Of a DNA stretch of 18,011 nucleotides, positions 1 to 7,585 are shown piece after piece. The position numbers and the translations under genes are program-made. The stretch covers positions 1-18,011 of the forward strand of contig DBFNRV010000038.1 in NCBI GenBank assembly GCA_048421225.1, written 5' to 3'. Position 1 is the stretch's first letter; the number at the start of each line of letters is the position of its first letter. The notes beneath the pieces are model-generated. The model worked only from the letters and a program-made list of their open reading frames with translations, ran no database searches and was not told where the DNA came from. The stretch comes from UMGS946 sp048421225 (GTDB lineage Bacteria > Bacillota > Clostridia > Christensenellales > CAG-138).

Positions 1-268
1 CTATCATCAATTCGCTTATAGCAATATGTGTGCCATCGGATTTACAAGAAATGTTTACATTTAAGACCAAGTTCCATGTCTTGCTCTCCAGTTTTAGGCT
101 CCGCTGCCGCCTCACGAACCCGTTCAAGATATAATCATAACTTAGTTCATTTGCTGGCGCCCAGCCTCTTTTATGCCGCAATTCCGCCCTTGTTTTGAAC
201 TTTTGTTCCCCTTTTTGGCCTGATATACTTATCACGCTGAGGAACTGCGCCAAACGGTCCGCCGCCAT
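1..268 (-). CDS. Possible partial CDS, unknown, running off the left edge
   Basis: A minus-strand frame has no stop from about position 325 to the window edge (about 108 codons); its first ATG is at 268, giving 89 residues before the edge. The translation has mixed, protein-like composition, including GWAPANELSYDYILNG around residues 35-50 and a lysine/arginine-rich stretch before it. No family is recognised. There is no clear Shine-Dalgarno before the ATG, so the true start, or whether this is a gene at all, is uncertain. If real, it points away from the phage genes and would mark a break in the late operon or the edge of the phage region. An open frame of this length can occur by chance. 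Confidence 0.25.
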   Translation of the reverse strand, partial: MAADRLAQFLSVISISGQKGEQKFKTRAELRHKRGWAPANELSYDYILNGFVRRQRSLKLESKTWNLVLNVNISCKSDGTHIAISELMI

Positions 269-423
269 CCGTACCGATTGGATGGTTCCCAGCCGCAGGG
301 CAGAGCAGGATAATTCTATTGAAGTTTAAGGCGGTACGCGCACGGCCACCGGCCATTGGCCCACGCGCACCGTCTTATTTTCGCTGCCAGAAATAATCCT
401 GGCCGTCCGCCTAAACCGGGTAT

Positions 424-442
424 GCGCCTTTAATTAAGGCGC
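424..442 (+). promoter_or_regulatory. Hairpin in the leader of the first phage gene
   Basis: Two perfect 7-nt arms, GCGCCTT and AAGGCGC, flank a 5-nt AT centre (TAATT). The hairpin sits immediately upstream of the purine-rich ribosome binding site (about 443-451) of the gene starting at 460. It could stabilise the 5' end of the late mRNA or mark an upstream gene end; there is no T-tract, so it is not a standard terminator. Confidence 0.45.
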
Positions 443-459
443 GGGAAAGGAGCGTATTT

Positions 460-1032
460 ATGAATCTGATGAGCAGGATGTTCGGAGCGTCCAGGGAAGG
501 GCGCTCCAAGGAGGAGCCGCGGGCCGATACGGCTTTTGCGGCGCTTAAGGATGCGGCCACGGCAATAGGAATGGATATACTCAGCCGGGCGGCCGAAGAG
601 CTGGGAGTTCCGCCGGAGGAAGCGGCCGCGATCATAGGCGCGGACCAAGGAATCCCCTCAAGCATAGAGACGATAAGCGCACGCGCGGCCGAAGCGCTGG
701 CCGACATGCAGAGTTCAGGAGAACTCAAGCTGCCTGTGGAGTCTTACTTGAAGGATCCAGCGTTTGCAAATATGCTCAAAGAGATGCCGTGCAGGGCGGC
801 CATACGGCTGTATGACGCAACAAGCGCAACAAACGCCGCCGGCGAGCGGATGAACGGAGCGTTGGATGTAATAGAAAAGATCAAGGCCAGGCAGTCCCTT
901 CCAAGCTCCATGCGGCCATCCGCGCCGGTTTCTGGGGAAAGGGATTACGCCGGCATGTCCGGCGCCCAGTTCAGGCGGCTGAAGGAGCTGTTCAGAAAAT
1001 CCGCGGCGGATGGAAACCGCGTAAGGCTGTAA
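460..1032 (+). CDS. Scaffold-like phage protein upstream of the capsid gene
   Basis: A 190-aa protein, predicted mostly helical, rich in Ala/Glu/Lys, with no membrane segment. It lies 39 bp upstream of the major capsid gene, the usual place for a scaffolding protein. Its short basic C-terminal end (motif MSGAQFRRLKELF near residues 165-177, then a charged tail ending RVRL) resembles the capsid-binding tails of scaffolds. The middle holds LKDPAFANMLKEM, a motif type common in phage proteins between portal and capsid. An AAAGGAG-type ribosome binding site supports the ATG at 460. Scaffold function is inferred from position and composition; no firm family match is claimed. It could be another head-assembly or minor structural protein. 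Confidence 0.55.
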   Translation: MNLMSRMFGASREGRSKEEPRADTAFAALKDAATAIGMDILSRAAEELGVPPEEAAAIIGADQGIPSSIETISARAAEALADMQSSGELKLPVESYLKDPAFANMLKEMPCRAAIRLYDATSATNAAGERMNGALDVIEKIKARQSLPSSMRPSAPVSGERDYAGMSGAQFRRLKELFRKSAADGNRVRL

Positions 1033-1071
1033 CCATCAATATTTATTATATGAAGAAAGGGAGAGTCCATT

Positions 1072-2274
1072 ATGACCAATACCACTCTAAATACAGCTTC
1101 AACTACAGGCCTCAACAAGAGCTTTTACGACAGGCAGCTCCTCGAAAGCGCCAAAACGCGCTTTATACACGCAAAGTTTGGCCAGAAACGGTCAATTCCG
1201 AGAAATAACGGAAAGCATGTGGAGTTTCGCCGCTGGAACCTGTTTAACCCCAACGTTGAGGCTAACGCCCTTGAAGAAGGGGTAACGCCCCAGGGCCAAT
1301 CGCTGTCCCAGAGCAGCGTTGAAGCCGAGGTGAAACAATACGGCGCCTTTGTCGAGGTCAGCGACCTTTTGGATATGACGGGTTACGACCAAGTGATTGC
1401 TGATACTACGGAGCTTTTGGGCGAGCAGCTGGGAACGGTTGTAGAATGGGCGACCCGCGACGCCATATGCGCCGGCAATAACGTACAGTATGCCAACGGA
1501 AAGACCTCCAGGATACAGCTTGAAGCAGGCGACAAGCTCACCGTGGATGAGATAAGAAAGGCCGTGCGTACGCTTAAGCGCGCAAAGGCGCGCCCCTTCT
1601 GCGAAGACGGCAGGAAGCCGCACTTCATATGCATTTGCTCTCCGGAGGCGACCTACGATCTTCAGAGCGACCAGCTTTGGCAGGACGTTTCAAAATACAG
1701 CAACGCCGAACAGATATATTCCGGTGAGATAGGCAGGCTTTTCGGAGTGGTATTCGTGGAGAGCACCGAAGCCAAAGCGTTTAGGCAGAGCGTGAGGAAC
1801 CAGGTTAAAAGCTCAACTACGTCTTCCAGCTCCTTTATTTTGAAAAACCCGCCGTCGGATATGGAAAAGGCGTATCTGTCCACGCCTTCGAACAAGATCA
1901 AGATAGGCTCGTCCGAATATACGCTCGCTTCGAGCAATCCGTTCAGTTCGGACACCAACACGGTGCGGCTCTCCACTAGCGCTACGCTTGCCGCCGATAC
2001 CGCCGTATACAGCGAGGACGCGGGGGCGGTAAACACCTCCGACTATACGGCCTCGGATGTTCATGCGACGCTTTTGTTTGGCAAGGACGCGTATGGGATT
2101 ATAGATGTCGAGGGACACGGCGCGCTTCAGACGATAATAAAGCCCCACGGTTCGGCCGGCACCGCGGACCCGCTTAACCAGCGTGCCACCGTAGGCGCCA
2201 AGGTTGCGGCATACACGGCCACGATTCTAAACGAGCTGTGGCTACTAAGAATTGAGCATGGGGCCAGTAACTGA
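1072..2274 (+). CDS. Major capsid protein, N4-gp56 family
   Basis: A 400-aa protein matching the N4-gp56 family of HK97-fold major capsid proteins. The N-terminal portion has the typical layout: a short Thr/Asn-rich arm, then a conserved FYDRQLLESA helix (about 19-28), a basic GKHVEFRRW strand (about 47-55), LEEGVTPQGQSLS (about 67-79), then VKQYGAFVEVSDLLDMTG and an ATRDAICAG helix. The C-terminal part contains FGKDAYGIIDVEGHG and ends with ATVGAKVAAYTATILNELWLLRIEHG, here split as two conserved blocks, as in the family. Residues about 245-330 look like a variable Ser/Thr-rich insertion domain. It would form the icosahedral shell. Start is set by GAAAGGGAGAG upstream of the ATG at 1072. Followed by a hairpin at 2320-2341. 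Confidence 0.92.
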   Translation: MTNTTLNTASTTGLNKSFYDRQLLESAKTRFIHAKFGQKRSIPRNNGKHVEFRRWNLFNPNVEANALEEGVTPQGQSLSQSSVEAEVKQYGAFVEVSDLLDMTGYDQVIADTTELLGEQLGTVVEWATRDAICAGNNVQYANGKTSRIQLEAGDKLTVDEIRKAVRTLKRAKARPFCEDGRKPHFICICSPEATYDLQSDQLWQDVSKYSNAEQIYSGEIGRLFGVVFVESTEAKAFRQSVRNQVKSSTTSSSSFILKNPPSDMEKAYLSTPSNKIKIGSSEYTLASSNPFSSDTNTVRLSTSATLAADTAVYSEDAGAVNTSDYTASDVHATLLFGKDAYGIIDVEGHGALQTIIKPHGSAGTADPLNQRATVGAKVAAYTATILNELWLLRIEHGASN

Positions 2275-2319
2275 TAAAGCCGCGTGCGCTAAAGCTTTAG
2301 GGCAGGCGCTTTTAAAAGG

Positions 2320-2341
2320 GGACGGCCGGCTAGGGCTGTCC
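2320..2341 (+). terminator. Hairpin after the capsid gene, possible partial terminator
   Basis: An 8-bp stem with one G-U pair (GGACGGCC / GGCTGTCC) and a 6-nt loop lies in the 102-bp gap between the capsid gene and the next gene. It is followed by only a weak T-rich run (TAAGAATTT), so it is at best a leaky terminator or an mRNA-stabilising hairpin. Such elements after capsid genes can keep capsid expression above downstream genes; that role is inferred. Confidence 0.4.
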
Positions 2342-2376
2342 TAAGAATTTGGCCCTTTGGCCATCAGGAGGCAATA

Positions 2377-3351
2377 ATGGCTTATAGTTATATTATTAAA
2401 AGGAAGAAAAGGCTACCATATTTATTGAATGCCGACAACGCTGCCGAGGATCATATTGCATTGGCCGCCAAAGCTGATAAAGGCGAAGACCGTTCCTATC
2501 GGGACGCCGGCATTCAGCAGAGCGGTCCAACGCCTAAGGGGCTGGAATATGCGGCCAATCAATATGGCCAAGGCGCCGCCTTCTCAACAGGCGCGCAAAC
2601 GTCCTCTAACGGCACAAGCGCCCTGGAAAGCTACTACAGGGCGCTTTTAGATCTGTTTTCCGCGCCGGGCGTAACAGTGCCGACGCCATCCTATGACGAG
2701 CTTAGCGAAACCTTTGAGTCGATCATGCGCCCCGGCGTAAATACAGCCATTGAGAACCGCTATGAGGCGGGCGCGCGGAATATGGCCGAGCTAGAGGCGG
2801 ACGCATATTCCCGGGGCATGGGAAGCTCATCGTTCGTATCATCCATGAACGCACGGGAACAAGACGACATTCAGTCGGATATCGCGGCTATCGAGACGCA
2901 ATATGCCGCCGCCATCGCAGAGCAGCTATATAAGGCGATGAACACATACAATGAAATGAATCTGCAGGCCCAGATGTTTAACGCTCAAATGCGTCAAAAC
3001 GCGCGGAATTCCGCAGCCGCCCATGCGCTTGACATGTATGGCGGTAGCAATTTTCAATCCGGAGGCGGCGGACGGCAAGGAGCCTCTGGGTTAGCCGGAG
3101 ACTCCTATTCAGGGCTGAGCCTGCAGGACTGCGAAAGCTATATGGAATCGCTTTCCCAAAGCGAACGCAACTCCCTTTTTGCCGGCTCCACCCAATACTG
3201 GAGGTCCAGAAGAAACGAGATCATCAGTAGCCTGGGCGCCGAGGCGTACGAGCGCCTTAAGAACAGGTATAATAGAAGCGCCCCGCACGGCTCTACAGGC
3301 ACGCGCGGCAGCGCATCCGGCGGGGGACATATGGCATGGCAGCTGAACTGA
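2377..3351 (+). CDS. Unknown phage structural-type protein
   Basis: A 324-aa soluble protein of unknown family. Three parts are visible: a basic N-terminus with a polar, disordered region (1-80); a long helical region (about 95-215) beginning with SAPGVTVPTPSYDELSETF and rich in Ala, Gln, Asn, Met and Glu; and a Gly/Ser-rich hinge (about 218-240) leading to a C-terminal helical part with LSQSERNSLFAGS and a tail rich in Gly, Ser and Arg. The long Ala/Gln helix and position among capsid and fibre genes suggest a virion internal or ejection protein, or a minor head protein; this is inference. AGGAGG lies 7 nt upstream of the ATG. Its last 16 bases overlap the start of the fibre gene, indicating translational coupling. 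Confidence 0.7.
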   Translation: MAYSYIIKRKKRLPYLLNADNAAEDHIALAAKADKGEDRSYRDAGIQQSGPTPKGLEYAANQYGQGAAFSTGAQTSSNGTSALESYYRALLDLFSAPGVTVPTPSYDELSETFESIMRPGVNTAIENRYEAGARNMAELEADAYSRGMGSSSFVSSMNAREQDDIQSDIAAIETQYAAAIAEQLYKAMNTYNEMNLQAQMFNAQMRQNARNSAAAHALDMYGGSNFQSGGGGRQGASGLAGDSYSGLSLQDCESYMESLSQSERNSLFAGSTQYWRSRRNEIISSLGAEAYERLKNRYNRSAPHGSTGTRGSASGGGHMAWQLN

Positions 3352-5198
3352 CGCTTGAAAAGCGGTTTAACGTTAAGTTGGACATCAAGCGCTCGGCCTC
3401 AAACCGCGAATTCGAGGTTGTAGAGGGCGACACGGGCAATGTAATTGATATCGTACTGACCGACGACGGCAGTCCTGTCGACATGGCTGGTTACAGGGTT
3501 ATGGCGGTGTTCTCAAAGTCCGACGGAACCTCGTGCCAGGACAGCGAAAACAATACGGTGTTGATTGAAGGGAACACGGCCACCATCCCCCTGTTCCCTT
3601 CTTCGTTTTCTCCAGGTATGGTCGAATGCGAGCTGCAGATATATTCCGGGACTAACGGAGATACCCTGGTAACCAGCGCTAAGTTCAACTTTAAATGCAG
3701 GCGCGGAATACTCAATCAGGATACCATCCAGTCCACCGGCGAGCTTCCAATACTGATGCGTCTTGTCGACGAGGTCGAGCGGCTGAGCGAGGGCGTAACC
3801 ATGGCCGAGGGTGGGAGGGAAGCCGCCGAGGGCCTGAGAAAATCGGGCGAAACAGAGCGTATAAACAACGAAGCCGTTAGACAGTCGAACGAAGCCTCCC
3901 GCCTGGCGGCTGAAACGGTGCGCGAAAGCAATGAACAGCTACGCCAGATAAGCGTTGAGGAAGCGCTTTGCGCCATTGAAAGCGCGATTGGCGACGCTGC
4001 GCGGCGGATAGAGTTCACAACCTCCGGCAGCGTAATCCTCTGGCGTTACACCGGAGACGAAGAGTGGCAAACCCTTATAGACCTCTCCGAGCACATCCTA
4101 TCCATCGGCGCCGTACAAAATGCGGGAGAAGCGCTCGACAGCGGGATCTACACCTGTGAAGGCGGTATCCTCGCGGTGGGCAGGACCGAGCGCGCGTCCG
4201 GCGGCGCCGGCGTGAGCGAATTGACCCAGTTTTTTGTTCCGCGTGGTCAGGACTCCCCCGCCTACCGTACCGGCGAGGCGCAGGGGCAGGGCGCCGTCTC
4301 ATGGTCGGATTGGGGACGGCTTCTCGCACTCAATCTTCCCTCTTCCGCGGCGGATCAGGCTGAGCTGACCGGCTATTCAAAGGCGCAATGCGACGCGCGG
4401 TTTGCCGCGGCGGCGTTCAAGGAGGTTTCCGGAGGCTCCGTAGCTTCAATAGCTGACGCGCAGGCGGGAAGCTTGCTGCAAAGCCTTAAGCTGCAGGGAT
4501 ATTCCTATATACAGACGCAGGGGGGAAAGTACCAAGCGCCTGGCAACATAGGCGAGCTTATACCATCAACGCCCAGCAAGATAATCGTTTCCTCAAATGG
4601 CGCCGATCTTGAATATAGCCTGCCCGTTCCCGCAGCCTTAAATGGGCTTAGAGACGATATAAGGGATGAATACGACGTTTTGACGGGATTGCGCGTAAGG
4701 CGCACGGTAGCCGTTGCGCTCAGAGGTACTGAAACGGGCTGGATGTATGCCGGAGGCGCGTTTGTGTTGCCCATGAGCGGCTACAAGGGGGATTCGAACA
4801 AGCTCAGCCTGCTCTGCACCCATTACAGGCACATGTCCTGGACTGAGCTGAGCGCGCTTATTCAGTCTGGCTCCACAACCGCAGCCGCGTTTGACTCAAA
4901 CAGCTATCTCAGGATAGCCGATTCCGTCAATTTCAGCGGGCAGGCCGATCTCGCCGCGTTTAAAAGCTATCTGGCCCAGCAGTACTCCATAGGAACTCCA
5001 GTTAAGATTCTGGTACAGATGAACAGCTCCGTGTCCACGCCCGGCGCAGGGATAAGCCCTGGGGCAATGCCGGATTCACCTTCCATCACTACTGATTCCG
5101 CCGCATATATCGCAGTACGCTATATGCGGGATATCGCAAAAGCACTGGCTGCTATTGAAATCGCGTTAGCAAACGGAGGGAAAACCCTTTTTTGCTAA
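3336..5198 (+). CDS. BppU-type phage baseplate/receptor-binding fibre protein
   Basis: A 620-aa protein. Residues about 5-125 form a beta-rich domain resembling the N-terminal domain of BppU baseplate upper proteins (EVVEGDTGNVIDIVLTDDG, then VDMAGYRVMAVFSKSDG and FNFKCRRGI). Residues about 145-220 are a trimeric coiled-coil type segment with repeated E..R..NE..R spacing (ERINNEAVRQSNEASRLAAE). ILWRYTGDEEWQTLI (234-248) is a motif often found after such stalks. The rest is a beta-rich, Ser/Ala/Gly-rich shaft and tip. It probably attaches to the virion by its N-terminus and binds the host surface by its C-terminus. The start overlaps the upstream gene by 16 bp and uses a weak GGGG ribosome site. 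A hairpin overlaps its stop codon. Confidence 0.8.
   Translation: MAAELTLEKRFNVKLDIKRSASNREFEVVEGDTGNVIDIVLTDDGSPVDMAGYRVMAVFSKSDGTSCQDSENNTVLIEGNTATIPLFPSSFSPGMVECELQIYSGTNGDTLVTSAKFNFKCRRGILNQDTIQSTGELPILMRLVDEVERLSEGVTMAEGGREAAEGLRKSGETERINNEAVRQSNEASRLAAETVRESNEQLRQISVEEALCAIESAIGDAARRIEFTTSGSVILWRYTGDEEWQTLIDLSEHILSIGAVQNAGEALDSGIYTCEGGILAVGRTERASGGAGVSELTQFFVPRGQDSPAYRTGEAQGQGAVSWSDWGRLLALNLPSSAADQAELTGYSKAQCDARFAAAAFKEVSGGSVASIADAQAGSLLQSLKLQGYSYIQTQGGKYQAPGNIGELIPSTPSKIIVSSNGADLEYSLPVPAALNGLRDDIRDEYDVLTGLRVRRTVAVALRGTETGWMYAGGAFVLPMSGYKGDSNKLSLLCTHYRHMSWTELSALIQSGSTTAAAFDSNSYLRIADSVNFSGQADLAAFKSYLAQQYSIGTPVKILVQMNSSVSTPGAGISPGAMPDSPSITTDSAAYIAVRYMRDIAKALAAIEIALANGGKTLFC
5166..5198 (+). 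promoter_or_regulatory. Hairpin overlapping the fibre stop codon
   Basis: Perfect 8-nt arms TTAGCAAA (5166-5173) and TTTGCTAA (5191-5198) enclose an inner GGG-AAAA-CCC mini-stem followed by a T-run. The second arm contains the fibre gene stop codon. It is the first of three successive hairpins before the lysis genes and may contribute to termination or to 3'-end protection. Confidence 0.45.
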
Positions 5199-5201
5199 AG
5201 T

Positions 5202-5221
5202 GCCGCTCGCATAGGAGCGGC
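5202..5221 (+). promoter_or_regulatory. Second hairpin between fibre and endolysin genes
   Basis: Seven-bp arms GCCGCTC (5202-5208) and GAGCGGC (5215-5221) with a 6-nt loop. No adjacent T-tract; it probably acts together with the flanking hairpins. Confidence 0.4.
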
Positions 5222-5248
5222 CATGGGAAACAACAATCCCCCTTTTTT

Positions 5249-5295
5249 GGCGCTGGGGACGGGCTATGCCGTCCCCAGCGCCTTTCTCTATTTAT
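5249..5295 (+). terminator. Strong intrinsic terminator before the lysis genes
   Basis: A perfect 14-bp GC-rich stem (5249-5262 with 5269-5282, arms GGCGCTGGGGACGG / CCGTCCCCAGCGCC) with a 6-nt loop, followed by a T-rich run TTTCTCTATTTATTTTATTT. This is a good rho-independent terminator for the capsid-to-fibre transcript. It ends only about 20 bases before the endolysin ribosome site, so lysis gene expression would need read-through, antitermination or its own promoter. Confidence 0.75.
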
Positions 5296-5314
5296 TTTAT
5301 TTGGAGGTATCAAC

Positions 5315-6025
5315 ATGTCGGTTATAGACAAATTTATTGATTATTTAAAGGCGCAGGTCGGCAGCGTCTATGTTTGGGGCGGCCAGGGCGAACCTGTAAG
5401 CGAGGAATTTATTAAAAAGCATGAAACCAGCGAGCGAAACGCCCAAAGGGCGCTGGCATTTTACCGCAAGCGCCTTGAGGAGGGAGCCTCAAACCTCGCG
5501 GCTTACGACTGCTCGGGGCTGATCATGAAATTCATGCTCGACGAGGGGCTTCTGCCCTACGATATGTCGAGCAGGGGCATTTACTCGGTATGCTCCAAAA
5601 TAGACAGGCCAAGCCTGATTCGCGGCGATCTCGTGTTCAGGCACGATAGGGAGCGCATTTACCACGTCGGGGTATATATCGGCAATGGGAAGGTAATTGA
5701 GAGCAAGGGCAGGGACTACGGCGTGATCGAAACCGGCATTGACAGATGGGGTACGGGTTATTGGAACCGCTTCGGGCGGCTTCAACTAGCATGCGGCGGA
5801 CGCGACCTTGAGCTTTTTAGCCCACGCATGAAGGGCAACGATGTGGCGCTGATGCAGGAACAGCTTATGTCGCTGGGGTATGATCTTGGAAAATGGGGGG
5901 CCGACGGCGTATTCGGCCCAAAGACGGACGAAGCCGTGAGGCTTTTCAAGGCCCGCGCGTCGGGAATAACGCCTGACGGCAGATGCGACGCTGTGATGAG
6001 ACAGCTTATAGGCATGGAGGAATGA
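5315..6025 (+). CDS. Endolysin: NlpC/P60 peptidase with peptidoglycan-binding domain
   Basis: A 236-aa secreted-by-holin type lysin with no signal peptide. The N-terminal NlpC/P60 domain (about 1-160) shows the catalytic cysteine in YDCSGLIMKF (Cys66) and the catalytic histidine in HVGVYIGNG (His117); the third catalytic position, 12 residues later, appears to be Glu129 rather than the more common His. The segment between VYVWGGQG and the Cys carries an extra helical insert (about 28-60). A PG_binding_1-type domain follows (about 165-232; GADGVFGPKTDEAVRLFK). It should cut peptide cross-links in the host wall. The frame is open upstream to 5192, but TTGGAGG 8 nt before the ATG at 5315 fixes this start and excludes a start overlapping the fibre gene. 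Confidence 0.9.
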   Translation: MSVIDKFIDYLKAQVGSVYVWGGQGEPVSEEFIKKHETSERNAQRALAFYRKRLEEGASNLAAYDCSGLIMKFMLDEGLLPYDMSSRGIYSVCSKIDRPSLIRGDLVFRHDRERIYHVGVYIGNGKVIESKGRDYGVIETGIDRWGTGYWNRFGRLQLACGGRDLELFSPRMKGNDVALMQEQLMSLGYDLGKWGADGVFGPKTDEAVRLFKARASGITPDGRCDAVMRQLIGMEE

Positions 6026-6121
6026 ACCTTTGGCGCGGCGCGGACCTAGTGCCTGGGACGGCCATGCTTATAAACCGGTTTTCTGAGATTTTTATTAAAA
6101 TTATTTTGGAGGTTATAACCA

Positions 6122-6526
6122 ATGTACAAGATTATCGAATGGATAAAGGCCGCGGCCTCGGTGCTTGGCGGAGCGGCCGCCTATATATGGGGGCCCGCCG
6201 ACGCGTTGATAATAACGCTGGTGTGCCTTGCCGTGTTTGATTACATAACTGGCGTGGCAAAAGCCGCCGTACGCAGGGAGCTATCGAGCGGCGCGGGGTT
6301 CAAGGGGCTTATGAAAAAGGTTACTATATTCGTCCTTGTGGGCCTAGCCGCGCTTGTGGACAGGATAGTCCCAGCGGCAAACGGCGCGGTACGGTCCGCC
6401 GTAATAATGTTCTATGTTATAAACGAAGGGCTCAGCATACTTGAAAACGCGGGCGGCATGGGCCTTCCCCTGCCGGAAAAGCTGAGCGATGCGCTAAGAA
6501 AGCTGCATAATGGTGATAGTGAATGA
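6122..6526 (+). CDS. Phage holin (toxin-secretion/phage lysis holin family)
   Basis: A 134-aa membrane protein with about three to four hydrophobic segments (about 8-24, 27-45, 66-85 and 90-108) and the family motif FDYITGVAKA (about 39-48), typical of the Holin_4 / phi-LC3-like toxin-secretion and phage lysis holins. It would open the membrane so the upstream endolysin reaches the wall. TTGGAGG 9 nt upstream supports the ATG; the leader before it resembles that of the endolysin. The 96-bp gap after the endolysin has no other gene. Its stop lies only 9 bp from the stop of the convergent transporter gene. Confidence 0.9.
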   Translation: MYKIIEWIKAAASVLGGAAAYIWGPADALIITLVCLAVFDYITGVAKAAVRRELSSGAGFKGLMKKVTIFVLVGLAALVDRIVPAANGAVRSAVIMFYVINEGLSILENAGGMGLPLPEKLSDALRKLHNGDSE

Positions 6527-6535
6527 TGCAGGCCT

Positions 6536-7552
6536 TTATGAACTGGATTGCAGGCCGGTTTCCGCGCCGTCTTTCCCTGCTGGCCGGCATTTTCTTTTTT
6601 TACGGCCAGTGTCAGCCACGATTATGACCGCCGACGCGAGTACCATGGCGCACCCAAGCCCCTTTGCCGCGCCCACCGCTTCGCCATAGACTATTACGCC
6701 CATGACCGTAGCCATAACGGGTTCAAGCGCATTTAGCATCGCGGCGTTTCCGGAGCCAAGAATCCTTATGCCGTAAAGCAGCAGCCTGAGGCCTATAAGA
6801 TAGCCCAGCACCCCGTCAAGCGCCAGCGCCAGCCATAAAAACCATGTAGATGGCGCCGCAAGCCTTCCCGTGGCGAGCGCCGCCAAAAACCCCATTAGCG
6901 ACGCGGCGCCGGTTATGTAGATCGACGACACGGAAGAGCTTACGTTCTTATAGGGGCCGTGCTTGCCGAGTATAAAATATGCGGCATACGTAAATGCGGA
7001 CAATACCGCCAGAAGCGGGCCCGCCGCGTTTTGCGCCCCGCTGAAGCCCGACACCAAGTACACGCCGGCAAGGGCGGCCGCCGCGGCCAGGCCCTTGAGA
7101 ACTGAAAAGCGTTCCTTAAAAAACAGCGACGCTATTAAGCAGGCTATTACCGGATAACAAAAATGCAGCACGATCACCGATCCTGGCTCCATATAAAGGT
7201 ATGCGTAGGAGATGAGCAGCAGCGTTGCCATAAGGCTTCCGCCTCCCGCCAAAGCCATGCTCAGCGCCTCCGCGCGATTTACGCGAAGCGGGCAGGCCGT
7301 TCCCTTTTTTGAGTTTACAGCGGCCCCCAGCAGGGCAAAAAGGCAGCCAAACAGCATACAGAAGGCTACCACGCTTTCATTGGGCATGGCAAAGGAGGGG
7401 TTAGCCGCCATTGAAGCCGGAGCGGAAATGCGGGCGGCAAATTCGGGGGGAACGCCGCCCTTTAAGGCAATGTTGGTGAGTATAGGCGTAATTCCATAGC
7501 ATAGGGAGGCGAGGACAACCGCCAATACCCCTTTTAACCTGGTCCTGTCCAT
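6536..7552 (-). CDS. EamA/DMT-family transporter, antisense within the phage genes
   Basis: A 338-aa integral membrane protein with about ten transmembrane helices in two EamA repeats (about 5-160 and 165-310). Recognisable features are the first helix AVVLASLCYGITPILTNIA, the end of repeat one with LHFCYPVIACLIASLFFKE, and the repeat-two signature GSGNAAMLNALEPVMATVMG followed by VYGE. These are drug/metabolite transporter signatures; members export amino acids, metabolites or toxins, and the substrate cannot be told here. A roughly 35-residue polar segment follows TM1, and the C-terminal tail is basic then polar. AGGGGGG precedes the ATG and a promoter lies at 7586-7614. It is the only minus-strand gene among the phage genes and separates the lysis genes from the neck genes, so it is probably cargo or an insertion. 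Confidence 0.9.
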   Translation of the reverse strand: MDRTRLKGVLAVVLASLCYGITPILTNIALKGGVPPEFAARISAPASMAANPSFAMPNESVVAFCMLFGCLFALLGAAVNSKKGTACPLRVNRAEALSMALAGGGSLMATLLLISYAYLYMEPGSVIVLHFCYPVIACLIASLFFKERFSVLKGLAAAAALAGVYLVSGFSGAQNAAGPLLAVLSAFTYAAYFILGKHGPYKNVSSSVSSIYITGAASLMGFLAALATGRLAAPSTWFLWLALALDGVLGYLIGLRLLLYGIRILGSGNAAMLNALEPVMATVMGVIVYGEAVGAAKGLGCAMVLASAVIIVADTGRKKRKCRPAGKDGAETGLQSSS

Positions 7553-7585
7553 AAAGCCGCCCCCCTAAGCCAATTATTTTGAAAA

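Larger units (their letters stand above)
1..459. other. Left-edge region without a convincing gene
   Basis: This stretch precedes the first well-supported gene (start 460). All plus-strand frames are broken by stops and none has a ribosome binding site. On the minus strand one frame is open from about 325 to the left edge (listed separately), and another short minus-strand frame (356 to 171) overlaps it. Neither has a recognisable domain. GC-rich inverted motifs occur around 335-370, and a hairpin lies at 424-442 just before the first phage gene. Portal and terminase genes, normally upstream of scaffold and capsid, are not seen here. Confidence 0.5.

Noticed and set aside
171..356. Minus-strand 61-codon frame at the left edge
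   Set aside because: No ribosome binding site, low-complexity Gly/Arg/Pro composition, no family signature, and it overlaps another open minus-strand frame.
2299..2310. 12-base match (reverse complement) between the capsid downstream gap and repeat units A/B (AGCGCCTGCCCT)
   Set aside because: Matches of 12 bases on either strand are expected by chance many times in 18 kb; no further similarity surrounds it, so it is not counted as a third repeat copy.
5192..5314. Upstream extension of the endolysin frame, starting at 5192 and overlapping the fibre end
   Set aside because: The extension would be translated through the strong terminator hairpin, has no ribosome site, and an ideal TTGGAGG precedes the ATG at 5315.
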